Origin: Bremia lactucae
Taxonomy: Eukaryota > Oomycota > Peronosporomycetes > Peronosporales > Peronosporaceae
Direction: 5' to 3'
Assembly: GCF_004359215.1 (NCBI RefSeq)
Contig: NC_090613.1
Coordinates: 449,894 to 478,942, forward strand
Length of the DNA: 29,049 nucleotides
Positions within the stretch are counted from its first letter, which is position 1. Every line of letters begins with the position of its first letter. The notes under the pieces are model-generated. The model was not told where the DNA came from. It made no database searches and saw only the letters and a program-made list of their open reading frames with translations. A program made the translations under genes and the position numbers. This document shows positions 18,003-27,588 of the stretch, in pieces.

Positions 18003-18061
18003 CTGGTAGCAATCGTAGTCAATCTACGCCTGAGTCTTTACAATACTAAACCCTTACAATA

Positions 18062-18889
18062 ATGGAAGAGGTTCCAGAATTGTCAGAAGCGCAACGCGCC
18101 GCTTATGACAAACTTAAAAGCTTATTTGGGCTTGAGCACGTGGAATTGATTATCTCCCGGGGACCAGCGGTCCTGCATGCAAGGCTTGAAGCCTTCATGC
18201 GGTACGAAGTCTCCCTGATCTATCAGGTTTCGGAAACTTAGCGGCATCTATGCCAACCCGGTACATCTCCGTACCTGACTCAGAGCCGAGGGATCGCTCT
18301 CTAACTGTAAATATGAAGACATTTGAGGGAAAAGTGGAGAAAATCTGCCTTTTTGGATTAAGCAGATGGAAGTGTCCATAGATTCCGCCTTGTTCTTATC
18401 AGAACGGCAAAAGTGGCAACGGCAATTTCAAACTTGGAGGCAGCGCCATGGAGTGGGCACTAACGTGCAGCACGTCCATAATGACGCTTTTCCCTCATGG
18501 ATTTCGCTAAAACAGCAATGTTCAGCATGTTTGCACCGCCTGATCAGGCTTATCGCATGCGAGCACGGCTCCTAGCAACTCAACAGGGTAAAAAAAACCT
18601 AGGAGACTTTGTCCAGGAGTTGAGAACTCTCATTGCATATATGCATCAAGACCCGGTGCAAGAAGCAATTGTAGTGACCATCTTTATTGGAGTGCTGAAT
18701 GAGGGCGTTGCCCGGACGGAAATATTCCGACCCCATCCTGCTACGTTCGAAGAATCAGTTGCCATAGCGCTACGCGCCGAGTCCGACTTTAAGTCTGCTC
18801 GCGTTAGCACGCCTGTTTACCGAACAAGCTCTTCGAGCACATGGAATCCGTTTAATAGAGCAAAACTCATGGATTTTAAGCCTCGTTGA
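18062..18889 (+). pseudogene. Family B Gag, decayed (repeat copy)
   Basis: Same sequence as 14507-15334, with the same frame breaks. The zinc knuckle follows at 18942-18983. Confidence 0.8.
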
Positions 18890-19204
18890 GGAAAGAGAAG
18901 AGGCTGATCAAGCTGTGGAACAGCATAAGACCATCCGTTGATGTTATATGTGCAGAAGCACGAAACATTTACGTCAGGCTTGCCCGCTTCGAATTTCGCG
19001 TGAAGCTTGAAAGAGCTCCAACTCCGACATATACCAGAGATCTGGTACGGTGCGGGAAAGCGTCGATACCCAGTAGGTGCGGTGTGCCCTACTGGGGAAG
19101 ACCTAGAATCTGTTGAACCTCTCGGAGGTGAGAATAAACAGAACCTAGCCCCAAATAGCTCGGTGCTTAAAGGCACGGGACGAGAGTACAAGCCTGGCTT
19201 GCTA

Positions 19205-19505
19205 GTCGCACAAGCGACTGTAAAGGGCTTTGATAAGCCGTGTCAATTTCAATTGACTCAGGAGCGTCTTGCAATTATGCTCGACGACTTTCCCTTGAAG
19301 GAAGTCAACGATACGTTGAGGCGCTTGAAGCTCATGAAGGTGATACAATCACTGTTCGCTTAGCGACTGGGACTCGTGTCACTGTTTCCAAAGTTCCATT
19401 GAGCTTAAGTATAAAGTTTCTGGACTTTGATAGTATGGAACGCTGTTTCGTCCTGGATTTGGATTCGGATTATGATCTCATCCTTGGTATGGCCTGGTAA
19501 GAACA
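19205..19505 (+). pseudogene. Family B protease, decayed (repeat copy)
   Basis: Same as 15650-15950, including DSGASCNY, DLILGMAW and the stop after MAW at 19498-19500. From here the element continues to its reverse transcriptase. Confidence 0.85.
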
Positions 19506-20285
19506 CCATGAGCCATGAATCGATTGGAGATCTAAGACCTTAGGCGCCACGCGCAATGTTCCTAGCAAAGTTTTGGAGAGTCATGAACCCACCTTTGCTA
19601 GACAACAAAAGCGCTATGGGCGCGGATCATTGAATGAGTCTGTCAGTGTTTTAGACATTAGCATGTCTGAGTTAATAAACTCTAATGTAAAAACATTGAT
19701 CTGAGCCCGAGTAAACAGAAATAAGTGGAACGGTACGTAGTTTGTCGAGTGATACTCGTTGTAATAACGATCACTGACTGCTGAAAGCATTCTTGGCCTA
19801 AGGCGGAATCATCAAGGGTGCAAATATCCCTGAGATACGTGGAGTGGCACGTTTAAGTCCACCGAGTATGGTTGGCCGAGGTGGCATCATACTGAGTGTC
19901 AGTAGTGACACTGTTGGCGGCTCGCCAGGACCTCAAGGGTGCAATATCCCTGAGATACGTGGAGTGGTACGTCTAACTCCACCGAGTGTGGTCGGCCGAG
20001 GTGACACCATACTGAGTGTCAATAGTGACACTATTGGCGGTTCGCCAGGGCATGTTGGGTCAAACCCCTCGAATCCACGTGAAGCGACACGTAAACGTTC
20101 GCTGGATAAGAATGTTGAGTTACCTAACTCCTTATCGGATGTCAAATTAGACACCATGTCTTGTATAGAACCGATACAGGCTGGAAAACCCGGAGACGTG
20201 AATGTCCCGGCCTCTAAGAGGCGTATTGTCTCCACTCCAAGACAGGGTGGACACGAAGCGTGTATACCCTCACAAAGTGACGAGT
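19506..20285 (+). pseudogene. Family B protease-RT linker with tandem repeats
   Basis: Contains an open stretch from 19844 to 20287 built on a repeated block (RLSPPSMVGRGGIILSV, then RLTPPSVVGRGDTILSV), then lower-complexity sequence up to QGGHEACIPSQSDE. It has no enzyme domain. It is likely a fast-evolving spacer of the polyprotein. Pieces of it occur elsewhere in the window (25011-25060 and 27366-27467). Confidence 0.65.
19813..20050 (+). repeat. Tandem repeat, two units of about 120 bp
   Basis: Unit 1 is 19813-19933 and unit 2 is 19934-20050. Both begin CAAGGGTGCAA, contain TCCCTGAGATACGTGGAGTG and a GGCCGAGGTG block, and end TCGCCAGG. Unit 1 carries one extra base early on. The units are in one frame for most of their length. 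Confidence 0.85.
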
Positions 20286-21290
20286 GAGCTATTACATACG
20301 CTTGTAAATGGTGTAACCTGTAAAATTGAGGGAAAAGTTAGCCCCGCGGCAATCCCTTCGTTACATGCTCTTTTAGAGCTAGACGAATTGTCGATTGATG
20401 AGTGCGGCCGAGCCTTAAAGGCTGGCGACTTATCTAAAATGGTGGTCATTCGACCAACAATTGAGTTGAACTCATCGTCACTTCTAGACAAAGCTGTTCT
20501 GGATGACACAAAAGCCGCACTTAGTGCGCGAAATGGGTCATCAATCCTTAAAGATCCTACGGATCCCTTTTATTTCTTGATCAAGGAATTCCAAGATGTG
20601 GCATGTAATAATCACCATCTGTTTTACCTCCGGATAGAGGTGTTCGTCATGAAATTGACTTGGTTCCGGAAACCAAATACTGTGTCACAAGTTAATGGCC
20701 TTTACCAAGGGAGCAGTGTGTCATTGACAATTTTTTCCATGCTAAGCACGAGGCTGGAATAGTACGAGAGAGTAAACCTCCTCATTCGACACCGACATTT
20801 TGTGTCAGAAAGCCAAATGATAAATGGCGCATTGTACATGCATATAATAAGCTTAATGCTGCCACTATACCAGCCCAAGCCCCCATTTGTAGAAAGGATG
20901 TTCTTCAGAACAATATGGTGTAATGTATAATGTACAGTGCATTGGACTTAGTCGATGGTTTTTACCAATTGCTCATGCGAGCTAGTGATATCCCGCTTAC
21001 AGCGGTTAGCACCTCAAGCGGCATGTTATGGGAGTGGCTGGTATGCTACAAGGGCTTTCCAACGCCCCGGCAGCATTTAATCGTCTAGTGACGCAACTGT
21101 TTCGCCCTCATCGAGGATATGCACAGACTTATTTCGATGACATTTTTGTCCATAGTCGTGCGGAGCAGGGTCGGTCAGATGTGGAAAACCATTTAGACCA
21201 TTTGCGAGCAGTGCTCGAGTGCATGCGCACAACAAATTGTAGGCCAATGCATCTAAATACATTTTTAGCGCAGATGAAATTTCTTTTCTA
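20286..21290 (+). pseudogene. Family B reverse transcriptase with N-terminal linker block, decayed
   Basis: Begins with a linker block (ECGRALKAGDLSKMVVIRPT near 20403-20460). The RT blocks follow in several frames: FCVRKPNDKWRIVHAYNKLN near 20801-20860, YSALDLVDGFYQLLMRASD near 20935-20990 with the first catalytic aspartate, and the catalytic YFDD at 21130-21141 followed by IFVHSR. Several stops and frame breaks are present (after 20760, near 20920 and 21030). It would have been the DNA-synthesising domain of Pol. Confidence 0.85.
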
Positions 21291-21990
21291 GAATGCTTCA
21301 TTGGTAAGCGATGCCTTAGAGCGGATCCCGCTAAGGTAAAAGCCATAGTAGATTGGCCGGTTCCTAAAAACCAAAAGGATTTGCGTAAGTGGTTGGGTCT
21401 CGCCAATTATTTATGCGAATAATCCGAAAATTACGCTGATATGGCTAGGCCATTATCTAATCTTATTAAAAAGGATATAGAATGGTGCTGAACTAGCACC
21501 AAAAAAATGCTTTTCGAGCAACTAAGGATAGTCTTATCCATTCCCCGATTCTGGCACTGCCAAACAAAAATTGGCCTTTCAGTGTCGTCTGTGACGGATC
21601 AGATTTTGCAATTGGCAGTGCTCTGTTACAAACAGATGTTGAGGGGCATGAACGTGTTATTGCGTTTGAGTCTAGACAGCTTAAAGCTGCGGAAAAGAAC
21701 TACCCAGATCATGACAAAGATTTACTTGCTTTGAAGTATGCTCTCGTCAAATTCAGAGTTCATCTGCTCGGCTCTAAGCCGTCTGTGATTAATACAGATC
21801 ACGCGTAATTACGCACGGCGACTATGTCGCCCCACAGAGAATGTCCCGATGGCTATCCTTTTTTCGCACAAATATAACTTCGAGGTGAAGTATAAACCCG
21901 GCAAGCAAAATACTTTGGCCGATGCGTTATCACGCAGGCCGGATTATGAGCTTTCTCATTTAACGACTATCTCGTCACCTATTTCTTAAT
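21291..21990 (+). pseudogene. Family B connection and RNase H domain, decayed
   Basis: Reads NYADMARPLSNLIKKDIEW near 21430-21485, an SVVCDGSDFAIGSALLQTD-like block near 21580-21640, KYALVKFRVHLLGSKP near 21736-21783, and a VKYKPGKQNTLADALSRRP block near 21886-21942. These are standard gypsy connection and RNase H motifs. Internal stops and frame changes (for example near 21420 and 21806) show it is dead. Confidence 0.8.
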
Positions 21991-22830
21991 TAATCCGTTC
22001 GGCTTACGCCAAGGATAAACAGTGTGTAGCTCTGCTACGAGCTTTAAAGAATTCGGATTCGGGCGTGAAATTGCCGTTACATTTGCGTGCAAGGATACAT
22101 CAATTTTCTATCGATAACAACCTGTTGCTTTATTGCACAGACATCACGGACCCTCCGCGTGTCGTTGTTCCTCATGATGAGGATTTGTAGTACCGGATCA
22201 TCTATGAGGCACATGATACTGTCCTTGGTCGTCATATCGGTAGAGAAAAGACCTACGACTCTATAAGTTAGAGTTATTGGTGGTTCAAACTTTATAAATG
22301 GTCAGCTTTTATGCTCGCACATGCGAAGCGTGCCAACGGGTTAAACCCTCGGCATATGCTGCTGCGCCACTGGCGAGTCTTCCCGTCCCCATTGGATGCT
22401 GGGAGTCCATTAGTATGTATTGTGTTTTTGAGTTATTCAGTCGGTAACTCTGGTATAGTGGTCTTTGTTGTCCGATTGAGCAAAAATGGCTCACTCAGCG
22501 GCCGTGTCGGATTCCATTGATGGAGAAGGAACAGCTAAGCTTTTTATTGATCGCTTGTTTCGACAACATGGTTTGCCAGTGGCAATTGTCTCTGATCGGG
22601 CCCCCGTTTCACGGGTACATTCTGGAAATCAATTTTTCGAGTGCTTGGCACCAGATTGGATATGTCCACTGTGGTCAAACTGAACGTGTCAATCGCGTCA
22701 TTGAAGACATTTTACGCAGCGTGTGTGGTCAGACACCAAAGCGCTGGAGCTCAATGCTCCGAGTGGTGGGGTTTGCGTTAAATTACGCTATACATGCCTC
22801 TACAGGCTATATTTGCTCTATGTAAACGGT
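21991..22830 (+). pseudogene. Family B integrase, decayed
   Basis: The zinc-binding region reads YEAHDTVLGRHIGREKTYD near 22205-22260 (the two histidines of H2C2). The following cysteine pair near 22320-22335 is lost (AKRANGLNP in place of C-x2-C). The core shows MAHSAAVSDSIDGEGTAKLF near 22486 and GLPVAIVSDRAP near 22570-22605, then TERVNRVIEDILRSVCG near 22680-22730. It is broken by frameshifts near 22430 and 22610. Integrase would insert the DNA copy into the host genome. Confidence 0.8.
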
Positions 22831-23362
22831 CTTACCCACCCACGCGTTCCGTTAACGATACCACTGCGTGGCTCAGGGCTTGGTAGGGGGGAATTAGCCG
22901 ATAGGCTTGCTGATATCAGCCTTGTTACCGTTCGGAAACAAGTAAGCGAGTTTTTCGCGACGCGATTTAGTTTCTTAAGACATGTAAGGGATAAGATGGC
23001 TGGTAGCCAAGACAAACAAAAAGAACAAGCAGATGCCAAAGGCAGAAGCTGTAGTAATTCTTATATGGTTGGAGACCGTGTTTTACTAAACGCTAAAAAC
23101 CTTTCTACCAACTTGGTTTCTCCCGCGCTGCTTGGTGCGCGGGGGAACCTTCAGATTCATGTGGAGTACCTTTTAAAGCGACGTCGTCGTGAGGGTCAAT
23201 ACCAGTATCTGGTGAAGTGGCTAGGGTACCCCTCTTCTGAAAACTCTTGAAAGTTCGAGGTACCGCTTCGGCAAGATTGCCCGTACGCCGTTGACGTTTT
23301 TGAGCGCCAAGCTCAGGGTCAACTTGCGTCAAACGACGCTCCCGACGACTAATCGTGGGATT
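22831..23362 (+). pseudogene. Family B integrase C-terminus and chromodomain, internally deleted
   Basis: An open stretch reads GELADRLADISLVTVRKQVS and SYMVGDRVLLNAKNL, then jumps to GARGNLQIHVEYLLKRRRRE and QYQYLVKWLGYPSSENS. The last part is a chromodomain, which in chromoviruses targets integration to modified chromatin. A stop falls at 23248-23250 and the remaining motif (VPLRQDCPYAVDVFE) continues in frame after it. The GPFTV/PYRDP segment present in the minus-strand relative (1587-1400) is missing here. Confidence 0.8.
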
Positions 23363-24303
23363 AGGTGGATCTTATGCCTCAGTGCGGCTTCGATTCATGG
23401 TTGTACGGTCAATCGAAGCACTGAATTATCGGCTAGGCCTTTTTTCGTTTTGTGGCATAAATGCCGAATGTAACTGGCCTTTGGCCTTTAGCTTAGCGAA
23501 ATTGAAGCGAAGCTTCCGTTCCAAATGAACATCACCTCTATCCACAGACTCTCGGATATTTTATATATTACGAAGTCGGCGGGGCCGGTGGACCCAGTTC
23601 TCAAATGAGACTTCGTTTTTACTCCTTGTTTCGTTTGGATACAAAATGATCGAAATTTTCCTTATTGAGGTTACCGAACCCCCGCGAGCTTAATCACTTA
23701 AACGCGTCAGATACTAGCTTCGCGTCATAAACTTTGGCGTGGGGTATTGCTCATGAAGAACGTCGCGGACAGCGATCTCCTCCGGCGTTCTCGCCGGGTC
23801 ACTGGAGACCCAGGTGCCCAAGCTGTGACCCGCTATCTCTTTGAGACGCTCGTCTGCACTAAGCAGAATGAATATCTATTCACTATGAGCTTTGGCTTTC
23901 GCTATCTCGGCAGCCCATCGACGAGCTCTTTCCTCTATGAGGATTATCCGCTCTTGCTCTACATCGAGCGGATTCGTAATGATGTTGGACTCAGGGTCCG
24001 TGTCCTGCTCAATGCAGTTAAGACATCAGCGGCACCACGTTCTGAGAACGATTCGGGTCCCGCCGACGTTCATCCAGAGGAGAAGGCGTGAGAGAACGAC
24101 GCTCTTTCCCCTCCTCCTCTGAATGGAGAGTCACTTTGAATGTCCACCATTCCCCCATCGTCGAGGAAGGTGCTAAGAGTCTGTGACTCACGCTTGATTG
24201 TCATAGGACAAAAAGAATGAAGAACACAACCGAACGGTTAGCTGCTTCCGTTCCAACCTCAAAGAGGAATGAAGCGAATGTTCTCACTCGATGTCAACAG
24301 GCT
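23363..24303. other. Family B 3' region between chromodomain and LTR
   Basis: About 940 bases with no confirmed gene. A plus-strand frame of 114 codons at 23747-24091 has no recognised domain. On the minus strand, 24004-23894 encodes a charged, helix-like stretch (DVEQERIILIEERARRWAAE, then IAKAKAHSE) ending in a stop. The region may be 3' untranslated sequence of the element or a remnant of another insertion. Confidence 0.4.
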
Positions 24304-24315
24304 GATGGGGGAGGG
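24304..24315 (+). promoter_or_regulatory. Polypurine tract of family B
   Basis: GATGGGGGAGGG lies directly before the TG of the 3' LTR. This is the expected position and composition for the primer of plus-strand DNA synthesis, and it fixes the orientation of the element. Confidence 0.8.
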
Positions 24316-24796
24316 TGTAATGGGGCACACATCGATTAATGAACCGTTGTTGTGGTACATTTACTTTATGGGTAAAATACCCTTTTATCTAATTTTAAAA
24401 TAGTTAGTTACTCAAAACCCATTTGTTATGGGTAACAAATGTAGTCGCCGCCAGGCATAAATCTGGCGGCCAAAATCTATTTTTAATTTAGCTAGGGTAA
24501 GAATTTCAGATTTAGATAATTAAATAAAGTGCAGTTTTCCTTTGATCTCAAAGCGTTAAGTGCCTTTCTAAGGCTTGCGCATTGATCTGTAAGATATAGA
24601 AGCCTTTTAAAAGTGATTCCTCTTGGGCACTAGTTGCCACTTGGTTCTACGAACCCTGAATGCCTTGATTTAGTATTCCTTGAGCTTTGATAGTTTGTAC
24701 GACTTTCTGAGTTGTTAAACCCATTAGTATAATAGAACTAAGTGACTCTCTGAGTCTGAAAGTCTTCCTCTGACTTTAGGAGCGAGCTCCGCTACA
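24316..24796 (+). repeat. 3' LTR of family B
   Basis: 481 bp, TGTAATGGGGCACACATCG to CTCCGCTACA. It has intact TG...CA ends and is homologous to 13966-14447 and 17521-18002. Confidence 0.88.
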
Positions 24797-25079
24797 AAAT
24801 TGAAAATTATTCCTTTAAAGTCGTCTTTGGATCCTTTTGGGCTTTATGTGTTAATTTAATGTACCGATACATCCGTTACATCGATAAGATTTCTCAATAA
24901 ATAATCTAGTTATCAGCAAGTTGCTAATATTACGGTACTCTCATTAATACAGAGGTAGATAAGTTAGGGGTGTCTCTTTATCGGCTCCCAAATGTTATAA
25001 AGCTCAGTCCACTGAGTATGATCGGCCGAGGTGACAGCTTACTGAGTGCCAGTGGGGTATACCAAAATAAGATTATCTT
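24797..25079. other. Short mixed debris between families
   Basis: 24841-24880 resembles the head of a family A LTR in minus orientation (GTGTTAATTTAATG to CATCCGTTACA). 25011-25060 is a piece of the family B linker repeat (CCACTGAGTATG, GGCCGAGGTGACAG, TACTGAGTG). The rest is unassigned. Confidence 0.55.
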
Positions 25080-25456
25080 AAAGATTGATAATATTTTGGA
25101 AGTATTACTTTAACATATTAACATTTGAGAAGCTTATTCATTGGTAAATACAGGCCTTTATATCTACTTGCACGCGATCCAGTCAGCACTGGACGCGCGC
25201 AAAGAGATAGATAGATAAGACTTTATTCCATGTTTTGTATTAGTACATAGTTAAGTTAGTAGAAAATATATAAAAACAGAAGAACGTTAATTGAATTGTA
25301 TACATTTTACTTTAAAACCTTTTAAGCAAGTGTTTATGCGAGAGTCTTCCTCCGCACGTAATAGTGTACGTAAAGTGACCTGTGGCACCACTTGTACTGA
25401 AGCAGTGCAAAGTGGACTTGTACTGAAGCAGTGCAAGTCGGCAGTGCCCCGTTGCA
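25080..25456 (+). repeat. Family A LTR, plus orientation, 5' truncated
   Basis: Matches the reverse complement of 6606-6960. Shared blocks include the CAGTCAGCACTGGACGCG hairpin region, TACATGTTTTGTATTAG-like sequence and GAGAGTCTTCCTC. It ends GCCCCGTTGCA at 25456, followed by CC and a primer-binding site broken after TGG. Its TG terminus is missing. Tandem ACTTGTACTGAAGCAGTGCA blocks near 25395-25435 correspond to the hairpins at 6624-6670. Confidence 0.75.
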
Positions 25457-25461
25457 CCTGG

Positions 25462-26733
25462 CGACATATAAAGTTATTCGACGCCCCACAGTCCACTAGG
25501 GCTCTAAGTGACATATGATTTGTCACTTTCAACTTCAAGGGGATGAGGGATACCTCATCGCCAGGTGCAGAGACACATAATGACTGTGCCTGGAGCAACT
25601 TTCGTCAAGAGATCTGCAAATTCTCTTGGATGCTGGATCAGCAAGGCGTTGCGCCCCTACTGACCGCGACCGTTGCCCTTTTTGGAATCCAGTCCATAAT
25701 TACGTTCAGTACCTTTCGGTACTGGGTGTGGAGCATTACACTCATGAGCGTAGTGTCCTAATTTTTAGCAGCGATGGCATTTTTGCAATCGCTGATTGCT
25801 AAAAAAGCAAGGTCTCTCGCTTTCGACGTAAGAAAGATCCATGAATTGTGGACCTCCTAGCTCGTGTCGTCTTGGAGAACGATACGATGACGAACTAGCT
25901 TGAGCCTGACTCAAGCTAAAGTCCTCCTGTTCCGCAACGGATCTTGCTTCTTCAAGCGTATCCAGTTTCAAGCAGATCAGGTGGGTCTTTACGGGACAAT
26001 TCGCAAGATCTTGCATGAATACTGTAATCAACGTGTGTTCATGGACTGGGTTATTTGTTATAGAACTCGCTTAGAGTCGTATGTGTTGGGCATATGCGTG
26101 AACAGCACGCTTGCCTTGCTTGAGTTTCAGAAGCTCTGAACGAGCTCTGAACGCAGCCCTTGGCGATTCAAACGTCTGTTTGAGCCGGGCTTTAAAAGCC
26201 TCTAGCGACCCATAGACGTATGGGTGCGCAACTTATGGCCCAAAGCCCAAGTTTTGGCACGACCTGCCAAATTTAATTGAGCGAATGCGACTAGCATTTG
26301 CTCGTCGACGATGTGACGAGCCCTTATGGCATCGCCCAGCTCGACGAGCCATCTTGAGAGGGAGTCTTCTTCGACTACACTATACTTTGAAAAACCAATC
26401 TTTAAGGTTTCCGGACGACGCGTGTGCGTCATCTTAGGTTCAGGGGTCTTTGCCTGCTGTAACCTCGACATTTGTGCCTGTTGAGAGCCTCGCTGATTAA
26501 GCAAGGCTACCTTCTCCTTCGCCTCGTCAAGTTCATGTTGTATGAAGTTGGCGATGGTTATATGGAGGGCATCTCTATCCAAATCGGACAGCATGGCCAA
26601 GATGGCGTCGTTCCCTACGGTCGAACTCATTCGTTCGACCGCAAACCTATCTATGTCTCTTATCACGCGAAACGTGATGCGTATTTCATTGTCATGTGAT
26701 ATGTCCATGCTAGACATATTCCATAGGGTACCA
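25462..26733 (-). pseudogene. Family A Gag to first half of protease, inverted within its element
   Basis: The minus strand begins near 26717 with Gag (MSSTVGNDAILAMLSDLDRD near 26625-26565, LSRWLVELGDAIRARHIVDE near 26350-26300), continues through FMQDLANCPVKT near 26020 and a zinc knuckle near 25740-25790 that is broken by a frameshift and stop, and ends with the protease active-site segment (RALVDCGASNNFICRQ near 25500-25465). The active-site motif reads DCGA instead of DSGA. It is inverted relative to the LTR at 25080-25456 and the RT at 27964-28780. Confidence 0.75.
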
Positions 26734-27539
26734 AGGGATTAATCCCTCGTAATACTGAATTCTAGTCACTTCAGCATTAATTATTTAAGAAAATTTCTCC
26801 TCAAGTACGTGAAGACTTATTCCTTTACCGTCTTTCGAATGTGATTGCGCTATCACAATCGGGTCCTCAACGGTCGACTCTCTATTCGACCTTAAATTAT
26901 CGTGTTGTCCCTTTTGGGCAACCCGCATCTTCCTTAGATGTCGCTCGCTAGGCATGTATTCATGTATCAATCCATTTAACATATTCGAGTGATGGATCTT
27001 TGGCGACTGTGTATATGCACAGCCGCTAGCAGCTGACTCCACTGTGTGATTAGTCATCACACTGTGATCTTGTGCAGTCGTACTAATGACCGTACCACAA
27101 GTGAGGCCATCGCACTCACTCGTAGAAGATTCACACGCTTGTGGACGCTCCAAGACGTTCATCTGATGGCCATCTGATGAACAAGTGGCAGGCATCTTTA
27201 CGGATTAATGCTGCCAGCTAATTTTTGGCTCTTTCTGAGCCAAGGCAAACCAAGGATGACATCTAATTTGTCATCCAAATCCAGTACGATAAATTCATCA
27301 TACTGCAATTTTCATAACGTGTAGTGAAATCTCACACACGCGTTTCATCACTGTTATCGATGCGCGTACTCCGTCGAGTGACACTCGTTAAAAAAACGAT
27401 TCACTGAATGCTGAAAGCATTGATGGTCAAGGCCGAGTCATTTAGGGTGTAATATCTGTGAGCTAACGCTAGACGCACCGTCATCCTCGTCGGGGGGATG
27501 TCGCGCTCAGCATAATTGAGCCCATGATCGTCTAGCAAC
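26734..27539 (-). pseudogene. Family A second half of protease and linker, inverted
   Basis: The minus strand begins near 27539 with the segment that follows DSGASNN in the other copy, continues to the part with DVILGL-like coding near 27290-27250, then the linker (CSSDGHQMNVLERPQACES, then AQKGQHDNLRSNRESTVEDP) to about 26734. It lies upstream of Gag on this strand, although in a normal element it follows Gag. A family B linker fragment is inserted at 27366-27467. Confidence 0.72.
27366..27467 (+). repeat. Family B linker fragment inserted in family A protease
   Basis: About 100 bases (ACTCCGTCGAGTGACACTCG, CTGCTGAAAGCATT-like, GGCCGAGTCAT, AATATCTGTGAG) matching the family B linker at 16185-16262 and 19733-19845. 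The flanks GATGCGC and GCTAGACGCACC correspond to nearly adjacent bases at 5143-5164. Confidence 0.7.
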
Positions 27540-27588
27540 TGGTAGCACTTTGTAGTCCGTTAAAGGACAACAGTTCTATCAGGTCACA
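27540..27588 (+). other. Detached family A primer-binding site and leader
   Basis: TGGTAGCACTTTGTAGTCCG followed by AACAGTTCTATCA matches the leader just after the family A LTR (reverse complement of 6603-6560). It is 2.1 kb away from its LTR end at 25456, with the inverted blocks in between. Confidence 0.75.

Larger units (their letters stand above)
16413..19659 (+). repeat. 3.25-kb near-exact repeat of 12858-16104
   Basis: Offset is exactly 3555 bases throughout. The only mismatch I found is G13869 versus A17424; the next difference, G16105 versus A19660, is where clear divergence starts. The repeat holds the 3' two thirds of the desaturase, its downstream region, the palindrome, the family B 5' LTR, Gag and protease. 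It begins directly after the 2-N join. Confidence 0.95.
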
